64,000 nucleotides of DNA from Bombyx mori (lineage: Eukaryota; Arthropoda; Insecta; Lepidoptera; Bombycidae). Location: assembly GCF_030269925.1 (NCBI RefSeq), contig NC_085107.1, positions 9,362,001 to 9,426,000 of the forward strand, in the 5' to 3' direction. This document shows, piece after piece, positions 51,701-58,183 of the stretch (the first letter of the stretch is position 1; each line of letters begins with the position of its first letter). The notes beneath the pieces are model-generated. The model ran no database searches and was not told the DNA's origin. It saw only the letters and a program-made list of their open reading frames with translations. Both the position numbers and the translations under genes were made by a program.

Positions 51701-52423
51701 TTGAAGGGAAATATACCGAGAGAAGAATGCGATTGAGATTTTATACCAATGCTAATGTGTATTTAAAATGAGTTCTGTGGGCCAAAAAATTTCGAAATAT
51801 GTTTTCATAGCTGATGAACTGTCAACCCTGTAAAGGGTGCCGCCCACTCAGTTGATAATGGGCCGATCCTCATCGGTATTGCGCTCGTCTTATCACAGAC
51901 CTGTTGTTTTCTCATTCAACTCACACATTGTTTTGATATCGCGATCACATTTATTGTGAATGTTATTCAAAATATGTAATTATGACTTTACACAACGAAG
52001 AATTCACACTGAAAAGAGCAACACATGTTAAAAAACCCACCACATCTCGCATTTTCCGGGGGTGATTTAACAATACTTCATAGCGACTTGCCTTAGGTTG
52101 TCAAAGTTCAATTTCAGCCTCGTGATTGAGAGTCCCAATTCGCGAAAGCTGTGCTCTGCAAAATCCGGAAGTTGCGAGTAAGAGATGTCCAGGCCGATTT
52201 TAGTTTCGGTACTGAACTTATTCGTTAAAGCTCGTGCGATTTCTTCATAAGCGTTGATGCGTTGACAGACTACCAAGACAGTGCCGGTGCCGGTGTCCTC
52301 ACGTCGGCAGGTGCACGGGGAGATTTCTCTTCTCATGGCGCAATGCAGGCTAGCTCCAGCACCGAGTTGCCCTGCAAGAGCACACAGCAGCGCGGCGGCG
52401 AGCGCGTGCTTAGGCGCGACCAT
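27297..52423 (-). CDS. Secreted leucine-rich-repeat protein, eight exons, 670 residues
   Basis: Exons 52092-52423, 31779-31947, 31098-31304, 30277-30465, 29851-30081, 28451-28672, 28102-28300 and 27297-27760 join in consistent phase to 2,013 bases including the stop. Layout: signal peptide (1 to about 25, with ALAAALLCALAG), LRRNT cysteines at 28, 37, 39 and 53 (REISPCTCRRE), about 15 LRRs of the LxLxxNxLxxLxxxxF type (95-510), an LRRCT (GDNPVLCDDHLYEL, ASTC) and a hydrophilic tail of about 120 residues. No transmembrane segment or GPI signal was seen, so probably secreted. LRR-capped proteins of this kind usually act in adhesion or as ligand-binding scaffolds; the exact family is not recognised. 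Intron 1 is about 20 kb and uses a GC donor; most other introns are phase 0 between LRR blocks. Confidence 0.85.
28102..28300 (-). CDS. LRR gene exon 7 (last LRRs, start of C-terminal cap)
   Basis: Acceptor TACTTTCAG, donor GTTTGT. Encodes LEELIAHHNNITVLDKDF, CSADLSFNKIHTVNYDLVS and the first cap cysteine. It ends with one base of a codon completed by exon 8 (Asp). Confidence 0.83.
28451..28672 (-). CDS. LRR gene exon 6
   Basis: Acceptor TATTGCAG, donor GTTTGT. Encodes VLELRLDHNHIFNLGGALMG, LLRLNLSNNLIQKILPDDL and RLLDVSYNHITTLEE. The frame stays open beyond the donor; exon 7 continues the repeat as TFLPSLEELIAHHNNI. Confidence 0.85.
28985..29222 (-). mobile_element. Diverged Bm1 SINE (reverse)
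   Basis: Reverse-oriented Bm1 body with many substitutions (CACCAGTAATAACGCGATCT near 29181, GGGTTTGATTTATG near 29211). It lies in the intron between LRR exons 5 and 6. Confidence 0.55.
29372..29792. mobile_element. Possible hAT-type non-autonomous element
   Basis: It starts CAGGGATTCCCAAACT, a common hAT terminal sequence, and ends about 420 bp later with a weak inverse match (TGGGAAACTACTA). No target duplication was found, so the right end and the class are tentative. Confidence 0.3.
29851..30081 (-). CDS. LRR gene exon 5
   Basis: Acceptor AACTTACAG, donor GTAAGT. Encodes LAELDIAYNELKYLNGSLRS, RYLNLTHNYMTEFSLQEI and SVIDLSHNQISLLTGSL. 77 codons, phase 0. Confidence 0.87.
30277..30465 (-). 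CDS. LRR gene exon 4
   Basis: Acceptor TTTTTGTAG, donor GTAAGT. Encodes LIHAAHNELQSLPSDLKLMP and SLYFYGNNIKSLDETL, then RIGLSFNKIEF. 63 codons, phase 0. Confidence 0.85.
30501..30789 (-). mobile_element. Short non-autonomous Helitron-like repeat (reverse)
   Basis: Read on the minus strand it starts TCTATAAATATAAAAATGAA and ends GCCGGGTCAGCTAG before T, the end pattern of lepidopteran Helitrons. The internal GGCTGGACCGATTTCACTAA is also typical. It lies in the intron between LRR exons 3 and 4. Confidence 0.6.
30812..31065. repeat. Dispersed repeat (LINE- or Helitron-derived tail)
   Basis: GTACCCGTCCGCTTCGCTGG at the left and AAGTCAATCGGATCCATGG near 30984 are pieces of a common moth repeat. 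The class cannot be settled from the sequence alone. Confidence 0.4.
31098..31304 (-). CDS. LRR gene exon 3
   Basis: Acceptor AAATAAAG, donor GTAAGT. Three LRRs (HLLVADNQISEIEKDALP, HVHLGINKLNTLNGAL, WIFINANNLKSIENELP). 69 codons, phase 0 at both ends. Confidence 0.85.
31779..31947 (-). CDS. LRR gene exon 2
   Basis: Acceptor TTTGTTGCAG, donor GTATGA. Encodes DYFSLADNSLPELPRHVLQH and VKTLDLCRNKITKLTEEDF, two LRRs. Ends in phase 0. Confidence 0.85.
32653..34619 (+). mobile_element. 5'-truncated Jockey-clade LINE, sister of the full-length copy
   Basis: Nearly identical to 46,745-48,770 of the full-length element but starting inside ORF2. Perfect 11-bp target duplication CTAATTAATGG at 32642-32652 and 34620-34630. 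The RT is dead: the FADD motif reads FAND (near 33548), about 80 bp are missing after position 33065, several frameshifts are present, and a C-run has grown to 16 Cs (32715-32730; 7 in the full copy). It keeps the 3' UTR and a short A-tail. Confidence 0.9.
34650..34801 (-). mobile_element. LINE 3' UTR remnant (reverse)
   Basis: Reverse match to the 3' UTR of the copies at 22128 and 23222 (GTGCTTCGCTGAATCTACTA). It lies about 20 bp from the previous insertion, so the younger LINE landed beside an older one. Confidence 0.55.
34802..39670. other. LRR gene intron 1, no gene recognised
   Basis: 4.9 kb of AT-rich sequence. The one exception is a GC-rich patch at about 37095-37215 with an open plus-strand frame (96 codons from 37025). 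No known domain. Confidence 0.45.
39671..40000. repeat. Long inverted repeat (hairpin / foldback)
   Basis: The left arm of about 105 bp (39671-39775) is repeated in inverse at 39895-40000 with few mismatches; both carry ACACGCTTTATATAAAATTC or its complement. The loop is about 120 bp. A partial third copy of the right arm follows at about 40007-40053. No ORF inside. Confidence 0.8.
40150..40290 (+). repeat. Dispersed repeat tail
   Basis: The segment TGAATGAAATCTGGCCGGCC ... GTGAAGCTAATATAAAGCG resembles the 3' end of a common moth element and shares the AAAGCGTGT end motif with the adjacent inverted repeat. Confidence 0.35.
40788..40855 (+). repeat. (ATC)n microsatellite and LINE-tail-like segment
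   Basis: ATCATCATCATCATCATCC is followed by CATTGCTGGATAGGTATAGG and CCTCTCC, similar to a motif seen in RTE-type sequences of moths. Confidence 0.4.
40856..43603. other. LRR gene intron 1, no gene recognised
   Basis: AT-rich. A short open stretch on both strands at 41594-41924 has no recognisable domain. Confidence 0.45.
43604..43613. repeat. Target-site duplication, left copy, of full-length LINE
   Basis: ACTAAATGGT here is identical to 48791-48800 on the other side of the poly(A) tail. It fixes both ends of the element. Confidence 0.9.
43665..43724 (+). repeat. 15-bp tandem repeat, four units, in LINE 5' UTR
   Basis: Units TCGCCCGGTCTTTGT, TCGCCCGGCTTTTGT, TAGCCCGGCCATTGT and TCGCGCGGCCTGTGT follow each other without gaps. 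It lies where the internal promoter is expected. Confidence 0.85.
43725..43875 (+). repeat. 75-bp tandem repeat, two units, in LINE 5' UTR
   Basis: GTGGTACATCTGCCGAC begins at 43727 and again at 43802. The T-rich second halves (TTATTTGTTTTGTTTC) also match. Confidence 0.85.
44020..45648 (+). CDS. LINE ORF1 (Gag-like RNA-binding protein), 542 residues
   Basis: This is the Gag-like nucleic-acid-binding protein of the LINE, which forms the ribonucleoprotein with the element RNA. The first ATG in frame is at 44020 (MDAVFAEFLRL). Ala/Pro/Ser-rich low-complexity region (about 20-180, with an acidic SDSDSDMEVD), then an RRM-like fold region (about 200-330), then three zinc knuckles near 342-405: CHNCQLYGHSSRNC, CVKCLGDHATALC and CVLCRTQGHPANYRGC. 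This trio is typical of Jockey-clade ORF1. GC-rich compared with the host DNA. It ends TAA, and ORF2 starts three bases later, so ORF2 is probably translated by reinitiation. Confidence 0.92.
   Translation: MDAVFAEFLRLRHPQLASEFLAFKANHTASPLEDSAALAAPASPVPACRASALSTAASVVPAAPVSPILARKAAASSAVTIVSAERSSAASVAPSKTPTLARRSPAPASSCSDSDSDMEVDLAPASSTDGFTLVQKGKKRAAESRAPAAAKISKAVNASRPRPQTPVAPPARATPSPRPVAQNKTQTPPPVILQEKAAWDRVCLALKAKNINFTNARNLANGIQIKVQTPDDHRALSSYLRKERISFHTYTLQEERELRVVIRGIPKELDVELVKADLLEQGLPVNSVHRMHTGRGREPYNMVLVALQPTPEGKKIFNTQTVCRLSGIAVEAPHKKGTPSQCHNCQLYGHSSRNCHARPRCVKCLGDHATALCARDQKTATEPPSCVLCRTQGHPANYRGCPRAPKINRRVARQNRLRASGPDIKASAPSASQAKPAFVPAAVPSVSAWAKPLPYTNTATTPSSAIRPAPATRPSPATCPPTASDNLALAIDFFQSINFERVNALGDAIRAASTAQHFIAVVQEYADVYASLNTYVLPSLRR
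45652..48534 (+). CDS. LINE ORF2 (AP-endonuclease and reverse transcriptase), 960 residues
   Basis: Performs target-primed reverse transcription: nicks the target and copies the element RNA. N-terminal apurinic-type endonuclease (about 10-230) with QETLL (Glu45), GDLNCKHIRWNS (Asp144, Asn146) and SDHRP (Asp219, His220). Reverse transcriptase (about 440-740) with RPRKAPGSDGISN, YRPISLLMSLGKLYERLL, AGVPQGSVLSPLLFSLFVND and the catalytic FADDT (Asp684-Asp685). The C-terminal region after RT shows no RNase H. No stop or frameshift, and all catalytic residues seen are present. Three bases separate it from ORF1. Confidence 0.94.
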   Translation: MAYISRIKPLSVTIGFFNAYGLANQRDQVSDFLRDHQIDIFLVQETLLKPARRDPKIANYNMVRNDRLSARGGGTVIYYRRALHCVPLDPPALANIEASVCRISLTGHAPIVIASVYLPPDKIVLSSDIEALLGMGSSVILAGDLNCKHIRWNSHTTTPNGRRLDALVDDLAFDIVAPLTPTHYPLNIAHRPDILDIALLKNVTLRLHSIEVVSELDSDHRPVVMKLGRAPDSVPVTRTVVDWHTLGISLAESDPPSLPFSPDSIPSPQDTAEAIDIVTSHITSTLDRSSKQVVAEDFLHRFKLPDDIRELLRAKNASIRAYDRYPTAENRIRMRALQRDVKSRITEVRDARWSDFLEGLAPSQRSYYRLARTLKSDTVVTMPPLVGPSGRLAAFDDDEKAELLADTLQTQCTPSTQSVDPVHVELVDSEVERRASLPPSDALPPVTPMEVKDLIKDLRPRKAPGSDGISNRVIKLLPVQLIVMLASIFNAAMANCIFPAVWKEADVIGIHKPGKPKNHPTSYRPISLLMSLGKLYERLLYKRLRDFVSSKGILIDEQFGFRTNHSCVQQVHRLTEHILVGLNRPKPLYTGALFFDVAKAFDKVWHNGLIFKLFNMGVPDSLVLIIRDFLSNRSFRYRVEGTRSSPRPLTAGVPQGSVLSPLLFSLFVNDIPRSPPTHLALFADDTTVYYSSRNKSLIAKKLQSAALALGQWFRKWRIDINPAKSTAVLFQRGSSTRISSRIRRRNLTPPITLFRQPIPWARKVKYLGVTLDASMTFRPHIKSVRDRAAFILGRLYPMICKRSKMSLRNKVTLYKTCIRPVMTYASVVFAHAARTHIDTLQSLQSRFCRLAVGAPWFVRNVDLHDDLGLESIRKYMKSASERYFDKAMRHDNRLIVAAADYSPNPDHAGASHRRRPRHVLTDPSDPITFALDAFSSNTRGRLRDPGNRTRRTRQRGRRAT
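49215..49860 (-). mobile_element. Diverged Jockey-clade LINE fragment (reverse)
   Basis: The minus strand gives the C-terminal part of ORF2: TFAMVALSRSTQTHRL, later LVLVAASYTPDPIHAGASHH, each matching the full copy (TYASVVFAHAARTHI; LIVAAADYSPNPDHAGASH). It continues into the 3' UTR on the left. Frameshifts present; ends not defined. Confidence 0.8.
49861..52091. other. LRR gene intron 1 (5' end), no gene recognised
   Basis: AT-rich, no repeat identified. A slightly GC-rich stretch around 51830-51910 might hold a regulatory element, but there is no motif to prove it. Confidence 0.4.
52092..52423 (-). CDS. LRR gene exon 1 (signal peptide, LRRNT, first LRRs)
   Basis: The ATG at 52423 starts a clear signal peptide. 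The open frame reads beyond 52092, but the cut at CTAAG followed by GCAAGT gives a split codon (AG+T, Ser) that keeps the LRR spacing exactly: LKLNFDNLSVLKESVF. A GT donor further on (ATGAA followed by GTATTG) is in the same phase but would insert five residues inside the repeat. Confidence 0.8.
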
Positions 52424-52570
52424 CGTGTGTGCCGTTCGGGGCTGTTCGCGCTACTGACTGGCACTTTGCTTGTACGCACGACGGGACAAGTAAGCCAGCC
52501 GAGTCCCCGACGCAGGCGCACGAGTACACGATCCATCCCGCGCATACCTATTGAGCCGCCCATATAATCT
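52424..52570 (-). promoter_or_regulatory. Probable 5' UTR / promoter region of the LRR gene
   Basis: GC-rich sequence directly upstream of the start codon, ending at an AT-rich block (ATTATATGGG on the minus strand near 52560-52569, a weak TATA-like site). Inferred from position. Confidence 0.35.
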
Positions 52571-54655
52571 CGTTTGCCATTTCACCAATAGGCACATATT
52601 TCAACAATAAATTGCCAATCAAAGGTAACTATGATGAAATTAATGAGCCATTACGATTCTCTAGTAAAACTACTTTTACGGTTTAATCTTGCCTTTTCTT
52701 TATTGTCATTATATTATTTCGGGCGTTTCGAGTACCTTACATTTTTCCTGGTTAAGTAACATTTTAGTTTTAATTAAATTTACGACTCGCGAAAACCGCA
52801 GAAAATCACTATTCTAATAAAAACATTAACAACATTAATTCGAAACAGATCAACTTAAAATTTATTAACTTTATTAATAGATTTTTAAGCAAAACCCCGC
52901 TTAAAAATTGATTTCATTGGGATATTGATATTTCTTTGCTTCAATTGATAAAAGGACACCAATAGTCTTAGATTTCCGCAAAATGCTGGTGAACTTATTT
53001 AGATATACAAAATGACTATTTTACAGTACTTTGTAAATTTCCTGAAACATTTACATAGAGTTAACCGCATTTAGAACTGTGAGTTCAGTGACGTCTTGGA
53101 TTGGACAGATTGAGATATTGGTTTTGGAATCTTCCTACAGCCAGAACGGACGGATATTGACCGTGCTATTGTACTCATAGGAAATGCGCCACGGGAAGAT
53201 AGTTCAATGCGAAAAGCGTAGAATTTTGTAATACGCATGTATGTACATAGAGGTGAGAGCCATAGAATAAAATTTGGCTTCCCCCTATACTTAGCCCTTG
53301 TCTGGTGAAAGCTCAATAATTACGCTCAACCAGTTCTGAAAACCAACTAAAGTCTTGGAACTACTATAAATTTCGGAGAGATACTTGTACGGGTGGGTGA
53401 GAATTGAGTCCTGTTTGTCAAATGTATGTCCTCTGTTGGCGTAGCGCTTATAGGTCGAGATTTGATCGGCTGGTGTAAATGAATATGATACTCTCCACAT
53501 TCTTTGTTATTAGACCTCACCGATGGCAAAAGGAAACATTTTTATTACAATAGATTTTTCCCCTTGTCAACAAAGCAAGTCTTTTTATAAATAATAATTT
53601 CCCTATTTTGCGTGTATGTTGTTCTGAATTTATATTTATATAAGCGAACAAGTAACTTTCATTCAATTAAACAAGAACATTTGTGAAAATCGAAAACTGA
53701 AGCAGACAAACAACATTGTCTGGTGGATTTTAAAATTCTCAATCTTTTAGAATTATAATTTAAAAAATTCTATATAACATAAGTTAAATATCCGGTTCCA
53801 AGCATCAGGGAGGATTTGATCCAGCATCTTTGATAGCTACAGACCGATGTACACGTACATTGGCTTTATCAAAAAGCATTTTCGTCATTTCTCCGGCCTT
53901 TTTTATTTTTTACGGATCTGCGTATACTTTATATAATGGCTTCACGATCAAGTTTATTATTACTTTGAACTCTATGGTGACACCAAAAAGGATTCTCTTA
54001 AGAATAGAGTCGATTGTAAGGTACGATGAAGGCATGATTCATCCAAAGTTGTAATAAGTACTAAAGTAAATTATCAATTTATCCGAAGTCTTTAAAATCT
54101 TAAGTTCCTCTTGTGTTTGACAGGATTAATAAAAGTAATCTAGTAAAATACTATTTTATGTGTGTATGTGCCCTTTTGAGATTGGTATTCTTACTATTTA
54201 GAACGAAAAACGTACTTATAGTTACATGACGAATAAGCAAAGTACTAATACAAAGTACATCTAGACCAATAAATTAAATTTATTATCCAGTTTGTTCTTC
54301 TATACAACTCATCATCATCGATGTACATACAAAATGAAAGTCATATGAACTCACATCAACTGATTAGTCGAGTTTCATTATAATGTACTTTATTTAATTT
54401 ATTTAATTATAGTGGACCAAATAACAAAATAAGGGCTACTTTAATAATAACATTAAACATATGATCTCAAAAAAGTTTTTCTTATTTCAATTAAATAAAT
54501 AAACCTATAAGAATAATGTTTAAGACGGATAAAGATAAAGATGTATCTTATTAATTGTAAATACTTAGTTATCTTTAGTTAGTTATCTTTTCATTCCTCA
54601 ACTCATACTCATATAATAAGATCATATCTATTTTTCGTTACTTATTGGTTGCACT
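52571..54655. other. Upstream intergenic region, no gene recognised
   Basis: Mostly AT-rich. The minus strand at 53071-53529 has two overlapping open frames (81 and 69 codons) of unusual, non-AT-rich composition, probably a repeat remnant; see findings. Confidence 0.4.
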
Positions 54656-54659
54656 GGTT

Positions 54660-54903
54660 ATTTACTGGTGGTAGGACCTCTTGTGAGTCTGCGCGGGTAG
54701 GTATCACCACCCTGCCTATTTCTGCCGTAAAGCAGTAATGCGTTTAGGTTTGAAGGGTGGGGCAGCCGATGTAACTGTACTGAGACCTTAGAACTTATAT
54801 CTCAAAGTGGGTGGCGCATTTACGTTGTAGATGTCTATGGGCTCGGGTAACCACTTAACACCAGGTGGGCTGTGAGCTCGTCCACCCATCTAAGCAATAA
54901 AAA
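54660..54903 (+). mobile_element. Bm1 SINE
   Basis: Close to the Bm1 consensus body from TTACTGGTGGTAGGACC to TAAGCAATAAAAAA. The tRNA-like head is absent (5'-truncated). Confidence 0.88.
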
Positions 54904-55162
54904 AAATTAAAAAAAACCCACGGAATACACACAATATCAACGGGGAGATGAATAGTTGAAAATATGAGTTTTTGAACAAATTTGGTACTAGTTTGCAGCC
55001 AACTATGGCCACCCTGGTAAACCTGAAAAGATCTCCAGGTTGGTAGCAATCTTACCAACCACAGAAAAAAACCCTGCAGAATTATCTGTGGATACTGTTG
55101 CAGAGGTCTTAGCTATACTCAATACTTTCTGATTTTTCTTGTTCTTACCCTCGAGCTCGCCA

Positions 55163-56413
55163 ATTGGAAGAAGGGAATAAACGCCACTTTTTGACATATT
55201 CTGTTTTTTACACTTTTGTATTCTATGAACGTGGTGCTAAATTGTGAGTTCGAAAAAAGAAACAAAAACCATTCACTTTGTATAGATTCATGCGGCCATA
55301 AAAACGGTAATTTGGAAGAACGAAACAAATCCTGCCTTTATTCCCTTCTTCCAACTGTTAACGTTACGAGTATATAATTAGTGTTATTTTTACTTTCTTC
55401 TTTCTGCTAATTTCTGCACTGTTTACCATGAGGGTGAAGCTAAACGGGGTCCAGATGAAGTATGCGGCTTATTATGGAAAATTTTAGCGATGCTTGTGGA
55501 GGACAAAATAGAAATAACACTCTTATTCTTACTCACTCTTGTTGCAATAAATCATTTTGAGAAAATATATCAATATCTTCCTGTTCATGGCCATTCGTTT
55601 CTACAATTTGACAGAAATTTTGGGGCTGCTAAAAGACTCATTAGGAAAAAAGACAGAATTTACGTTCCAAAGGAATATAACAACCTTACTTTGGCAGCTA
55701 AAAACAAGGAGCTTACAGTTAAACCTGTTACTTCAAACGACATACCTACTTGATTTTAAAAATTAATCGCAGCCATGTTTCAAGAAAAGCTGTAAGTCAT
55801 TAGACAAGACAACAACATTCAAGATCTCATAATATCGAAGTTTTAAGTATAGTTCAAGTCATAAAGGTTACTAGACATGTTCCGAATGTATCGATGGTTT
55901 CGTTAAAGCTCCATTTTTGCTTTAAAAACCTTCCACCAACCCGAAAATATCAGAAATTCCGGCATATACTACTAAAATACCCATAAATGAAAAAAATATG
56001 AACGACTTTAAAAAAATAACCCTATACATTCCAGAAAAATTCAAAGATTTTTACGATATTATTCTGTCTTGGCCAACTACAAGTTCCGAGAGTGAAAAAA
56101 TAGATGTATAATAGAGTGTTCTTAAGTTTTTCTAATAAAAAATTGTTTTTGTTTTCATAATGTCCATTATTTGAAATTATTTTGTATATAGATCTTATAA
56201 ATTGGAAGAAGGGAATAAATCCAACACATTTACATGTATATGTATAAATGAGTAATATTATATTTCAGCCAGATCTATTAGTAAATAAGTAAGAATTTAT
56301 ATTTTCTTCAATATCAGTGTTGTTACGTGAGCCTATAAGTTGAAAGTAAAAAGTTATAAAGTTTTTTTTAAATTTCTCCATTATTGTTTTTTGGATTTAT
56401 TCCCTTTTTCCAA
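55163..56413. repeat. Four copies of an 18-bp motif as two inverted pairs
   Basis: TTGGAAGAAGGGAATAAA is at 55164-55181 (plus), 55337-55354 (inverse), 56202-56219 (plus) and 56396-56413 (inverse, one mismatch). The pairs span 191 and 212 bp. The last two copies share 26 bp. They flank or fall inside a decayed DUF7869-like gene. Confidence 0.85.
55250..56112 (+). pseudogene. Decayed DUF7869-like gene (transposon-associated)
   Basis: Several frames together recall proteins with a DUF7869 domain, repeated in insect genomes and probably of transposon origin: SLCIDSCGHKNGN near 55274-55312, SDACGGQNRNNTLIL near 55485-55530, then LPVHGHSFLQFDRNFGA (near 55577-55627), KKDRIYVPKEY, and at the end LYIPEKFKDFYDIILSWP with stop at about 56112. 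The D-x-C-G-x-x-N and GHS-x5-DR-x-FG motifs are characteristic as I recall the family. Frameshifts and a duplicated motif show that it is not functional. The domain name is from memory and needs a profile search. Confidence 0.5.
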
Positions 56414-57007
56414 TTTGTGGTCCAATTGTTTTAATGCAAAGACTTGCTTGATTAGAAACAATTATTTGAAAAACCAAAAAACATTTTGGAATTGTGTTTT
56501 TGGACCATGTTAGTTACTGAGTTAGTTTTAAAAAAAAGATTGTATTATTATTTTTGGGAGATAGAACATTAAATCCAGACAATTTTTTAAACGAGTAAGT
56601 ACAACTGTATAAGTACATTGAGTTCTAATGTGAGGTAATTTATAGTTCCATATTCTAAATTAAATGCTGGTGAAAACATATAGTATATATTATGTATATC
56701 AAATGTATTTCTTCGAATCGTGATGAATAAAAAAACCCACAGGGTCCGATACAACGGCATCTATAATATTTTAAATGAATATGAAGTTATCAACAGGCCA
56801 AGTTTGAAGAGATAATGATGAACTTACATACTTTATCGTCAATGTGTCAAATACCTAGCGACCTACTGACAAAACTTTTGTCTCGACAACTAGCATCTGT
56901 TCTCGTAGGAATCTCCTGCATTTTGTGTTCAAGTTTATCGGCTGAGAAAGCGGCCGTAGGTCAGGGTGAGGTTGTGTGTAAACGTTACTTTTTTTTTATA
57001 GCTTAGG
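56414..57007. other. AT-rich intergenic sequence
   Basis: No gene. A short plus-strand ORF at 56815-57006 has no recognisable domain and ends in a T-run beside a SINE. Confidence 0.4.
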
Positions 57008-57009
57008 AG

Positions 57010-57243
57010 CTTAGGTGGACGAGTACACGGTTCACCTGGGGTTAAGAGGTAACCGGAATCCATAGACATCTACAACGTAAATGCCGCCTCCCGCCTCGAG
57101 ACATAAGTTGTAAGGTCTCAGTTTTGACAGTACAACAGCTGCCCCCCCTTCAAACCGAAACGCATTACTGCTCCACGGCAGAAATAGGCGGGGTGGTGGT
57201 ACCTACCCGTGGGGACTCACCAGACATCCTACCACCAGTACCT
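57010..57243 (-). mobile_element. Bm1 SINE (reverse)
   Basis: Reverse Bm1 body: CATAGACATCTACAACGTAA, then GGCAGAAATAGGCGGGGTGG. A T-run on the left is the A-tail. Only moderately diverged. Confidence 0.85.
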
Positions 57244-58172
57244 AAGTGTTTTTTTTTCATACGGAACAAATATTTTATAAATTATCCTGTGAGTATATAA
57301 GTATATCCTACAAAGGATTTTGGAAGACGCTCATTAAAATATTAAAATCAAAGGTATTCGAAACGTGGGAAATAAAAAAGGAAAACAGAAAGGGCAAGAC
57401 TTAATTTTAAGACTTGCTTAAATAATATTTTGCATATAGTGATGATTCGATAACTTAAAATTGTTGGTGGTCACATATAGTTGCCCGTTCAACAAAAGAA
57501 ATATTAAACAATAAAAGTCGCTTTAATTCTCTAAGCATTATCCATTTTTTGTGCTAACTAAAGAGGTCAAGAACATGAACTATTAAAAATAAGTAAATGT
57601 CCTTTATTAAAAATAAGCCTTTTGATAAATAAGTTCAACTTTCTAGATTAAGCGGTTGTTTGGGATTATAATATTATCTGTACTGTACTGTAATATTATC
57701 TGTAATTATTTATAGATTCTTATGAAAAAATTAAGTTTCTTATGTAATAACGTCATTAGCTCTATCATTCGTCTTGATTTTGCATAGACTTATAGAGTAG
57801 GATTTTGACATAGTACAAGTTCGTGAACCCACGGTATCGTTCAATATTGAATGACTCTCGGAATGATACCACAATAAAAAAAATTTTTTTGGCTATTCCT
57901 ATTTTGGTATCGCTTCCGTAGCTTTGCTACCGCACTCACTTTTCACTTTTCCTTTAAGCTCTCTGAATCTATTCGAACCACGCCAGAGCAGAAATAAATA
58001 GCATGCCTTTTCGTAACTTGAAGCAGTCGTCTACCTTTAGACATGAGATAGAAGGCTGAATTATAATACATATAATAATAGCTATCTCTCTCTCTAAACC
58101 GAAGTTCGTGAATTTTTTTCTCTATTACCTTACGAATTTTAAGTTATAAAATTTTAACTTATCTAACTTTTG
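57244..58172. other. AT-rich intergenic sequence
   Basis: No gene recognised. The stretch 57890-58030 is less AT-rich and may be an old repeat. Confidence 0.4.
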
Positions 58173-58183
58173 AGTTCGATGGC

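Larger units (their letters stand above)
31948..52091 (-). other. GC-AG intron 1 of the LRR gene (20.1 kb)
   Basis: On the minus strand the intron begins GCAAGT and ends TTTGTTGCAG. It contains all the elements listed between these coordinates, including two plus-strand Jockey-clade LINEs that are therefore antisense to the host transcript. Most of the remaining sequence (34,802-39,670; 40,290-43,603; 49,861-52,091) is AT-rich with no recognisable gene. Confidence 0.7.

Noticed and set aside
52262..52567. ORFs on both strands over the first exon of the LRR gene (101 and 76 codons)
   Set aside because: Explained by the GC-rich signal-peptide exon and 5' UTR; no domain. The minus-strand 76-codon frame starting at 52563 could only be an upstream ORF, with no evidence of use.
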